A DNA stretch of 64,000 nucleotides from an uncultured Pseudomonadota bacterium (GTDB taxonomy: Bacteria; Pseudomonadota; Gammaproteobacteria; Steroidobacterales; Steroidobacteraceae). Positions 62,812 through 64,000 of this stretch are shown piece by piece. The position numbers and the translations under genes were made by a program. Each line of letters begins with the position of its first letter. Positions within the stretch are counted from its first letter, which is position 1. Location: assembly GCA_902826575.1 (NCBI GenBank), contig CADEFJ010000004.1, forward strand, positions 1-64,000. The letters are read 5' to 3'. The notes under the pieces were generated by a model, which made no database searches, was not told the DNA's origin, and saw only the letters and a list, made by a program, of their open reading frames with translations.

Positions 62812-64000
62812 CTACACCACCGGGAGCTTCACCGGCAGAGAGCGGATGCGCGTACCGGTGGCCGCGTAAATCGCATTCGTGAGTGCCGGGATCACCGGCG
62901 GCAGCGCCGGCTCGCCGAGGCCCGTGGGCGGGTGGTCGGACTTCACCCAGGCGATGTCGATCTCGGGCGTGATCGGCATGCGCGCGAGCGGGAAGTCGTG
63001 GAAGTTGCTCTGCTGCACGATGCCGTCGAGGACTTCGATCGCCTGGCCCATGAGCGCCTGCGCGAGACCGTCGATGATCGAGCCGCGCACCTGGTTCTCC
63101 GCACCGAACGGATTGATGATGTGGCTGCCGACGTCGCCCGCGACCCAGACCTTGTGTACGGTCACCGCGCCGGCAGCGACGCTCGCGTCGACCACTTCGG
63201 CGAAGTAACCGAGGTGGCAGAAGTAGAACGCGAAGCCCTTGGCGCGCGCAGCGCCGGCGGGTTTCGCGGGCCAGTCGGAAGTCTCGAGCACTCTCTCGAT
63301 CACGGCCCGCGCACGCGCGGTGTCGAACGGCGCGCCGCGTCCGCCGACGGGCGGAATGACCCGCGGCTCGCCGATGAGTTCGAGCATCAGCGCCGGCAGG
63401 TCCTTGCCGGCGGCGTGCGCGACTTCATCGAGGAAGCCCTGCGACATGAAGCACAGCGCATTCGAGCCCGGCGCGCGCAGCCAGCCGGTCGTCAGCACGG
63501 TCGGCATCGTCGTCTGCGTGAAGCGCAGGTTCGGGACGAGATCCGCCGGCGGCAGCGTGAGCGTGAAGTTGGCGCCCCGCGCCGTGTTCTTGCCGTCGCC
63601 GAAAGTCACGAAATGGTCGGTGAACGCGACCAGCCGCCCATCCGCGTCGAGCCCGGCTTCGAGGCCGTGCCAGCCCGCCGGGCGGTAGTAGTCGCGGCGC
63701 ATATCGTCCTCGCGCGACCAGATGAGCTGGATCGGCGTGCCGGGCAGCGCCTTCGCGATGGCGGCGGCCTGCAGCATGTAGTCGTTCATCAGGCGTCGCC
63801 CGAAGCCGCCGCCGACACGCGTGACATGCACGGTGACATCCTCGAGCGCCGGCAGGCCGAGCAGCTTCTGCGTGAGCTCGCGGCCCCGGCCCGGCGACTG
63901 CGTTGGCGCCCAGATCTCGACCTTGCCGTCCTGGTAGATCGCCGTGCAGTTCTGCGGCTCGAGCGAGCCATGGGCGAGGAACGGGTAGTCGTAGCGCGCC
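62812..64000 (-). CDS. molybdenum hydroxylase large subunit (xanthine dehydrogenase family), 5' truncated by window
   Basis: The minus-strand frame runs from 62812 to beyond the window end, giving about 396 residues of the C-terminal part of a molybdopterin-binding large subunit. Visible parts are AHGSLEPQNCTAIYQDG, VTRVGGGFGRRL (the FGRR/Gly-rich cofactor contact) and GEPALPPVIPALTNAIYAATG, which carries the catalytic Glu near the C terminus. The layout matches the isoquinoline 1-oxidoreductase/aldehyde oxidase branch. Small subunits should lie outside the window. Confidence 0.88.
   Translation of the reverse strand, partial: ARYDYPFLAHGSLEPQNCTAIYQDGKVEIWAPTQSPGRGRELTQKLLGLPALEDVTVHVTRVGGGFGRRLMNDYMLQAAAIAKALPGTPIQLIWSREDDMRRDYYRPAGWHGLEAGLDADGRLVAFTDHFVTFGDGKNTARGANFTLTLPPADLVPNLRFTQTTMPTVLTTGWLRAPGSNALCFMSQGFLDEVAHAAGKDLPALMLELIGEPRVIPPVGGRGAPFDTARARAVIERVLETSDWPAKPAGAARAKGFAFYFCHLGYFAEVVDASVAAGAVTVHKVWVAGDVGSHIINPFGAENQVRGSIIDGLAQALMGQAIEVLDGIVQQSNFHDFPLARMPITPEIDIAWVKSDHPPTGLGEPALPPVIPALTNAIYAATGTRIRSLPVKLPVV

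Overview
The window is very GC-rich, gene-dense bacterial chromosome with no rRNA, tRNA, CRISPR array, transposase or prophage that I can see. Gene content points to an aerobic gammaproteobacterium, perhaps near Steroidobacterales, Nevskiales or Xanthomonadales (low confidence at order level). The clues are an aa3 oxidase cluster with CtaG, a DUF2909 protein, SURF1, a SCO-like protein, CtaA and CtaB, plus TrkAH, a PEP-CTERM protein behind a sigma-54-type promoter, MnmE/MnmG and several RND and ABC systems.

Layout: 1-7204 is the cytochrome c oxidase cluster (ctaD is cut by the window start), interrupted by agmatine deiminase, which lies between two copies of a long palindrome. 7244-11845 holds an orphan MASE1 histidine kinase, a glyoxalase-II-like hydrolase, a GST and a PerM-type permease. 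11857-17986 is uvrD, carrying an in-frame intein, followed by trkA and trkH. 18122-21771 holds an NTT-like transporter with a C-terminal Ig-like extension, a secreted kinase-like protein and the PEP-CTERM protein. 21857-27471 is a tight three-gene module: a DUF4062-nSTAND-TPR protein, a SLOG/SLATT-like membrane protein and a RipA-like membrane protein. Its architecture resembles prokaryotic conflict systems and it is the best candidate for an undescribed system. 27504-31793 holds a secreted phosphatase-kinase fusion, CBS, NfeD and SPFH proteins, and a CheD-like protein without the catalytic Cys.

31892-44848 contains a DUF885 peptidase, an OsmC protein, a VapBC pair, an OppA-like lipoprotein with mnmG, a hydrolase/NatAB-like ABC/gltS operon, and dacB with a small HExxH protein. 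44976-52231 holds ada (with an Ada-box-like site), a PEP-mutase-family enzyme, ridA, and an ArsR regulator of the BigR/SqrR type divergent from a DUF2892-RND operon. 52196-53484 is the scar of a restriction-modification locus. 53687-61339 holds a small unknown gene, an M49-like peptidase, and a minus-strand run (DUF924, ORF6N, metallophosphoesterase, recQ, MDR reductase), then a HEPN-like protein. mnmE and a truncated molybdenum hydroxylase end the window.

Four copies of a hairpin of about 71 bp, with 30-bp arms and evidence of arm-to-arm covariation, sit just after plus-strand stop codons across the first half of the window.
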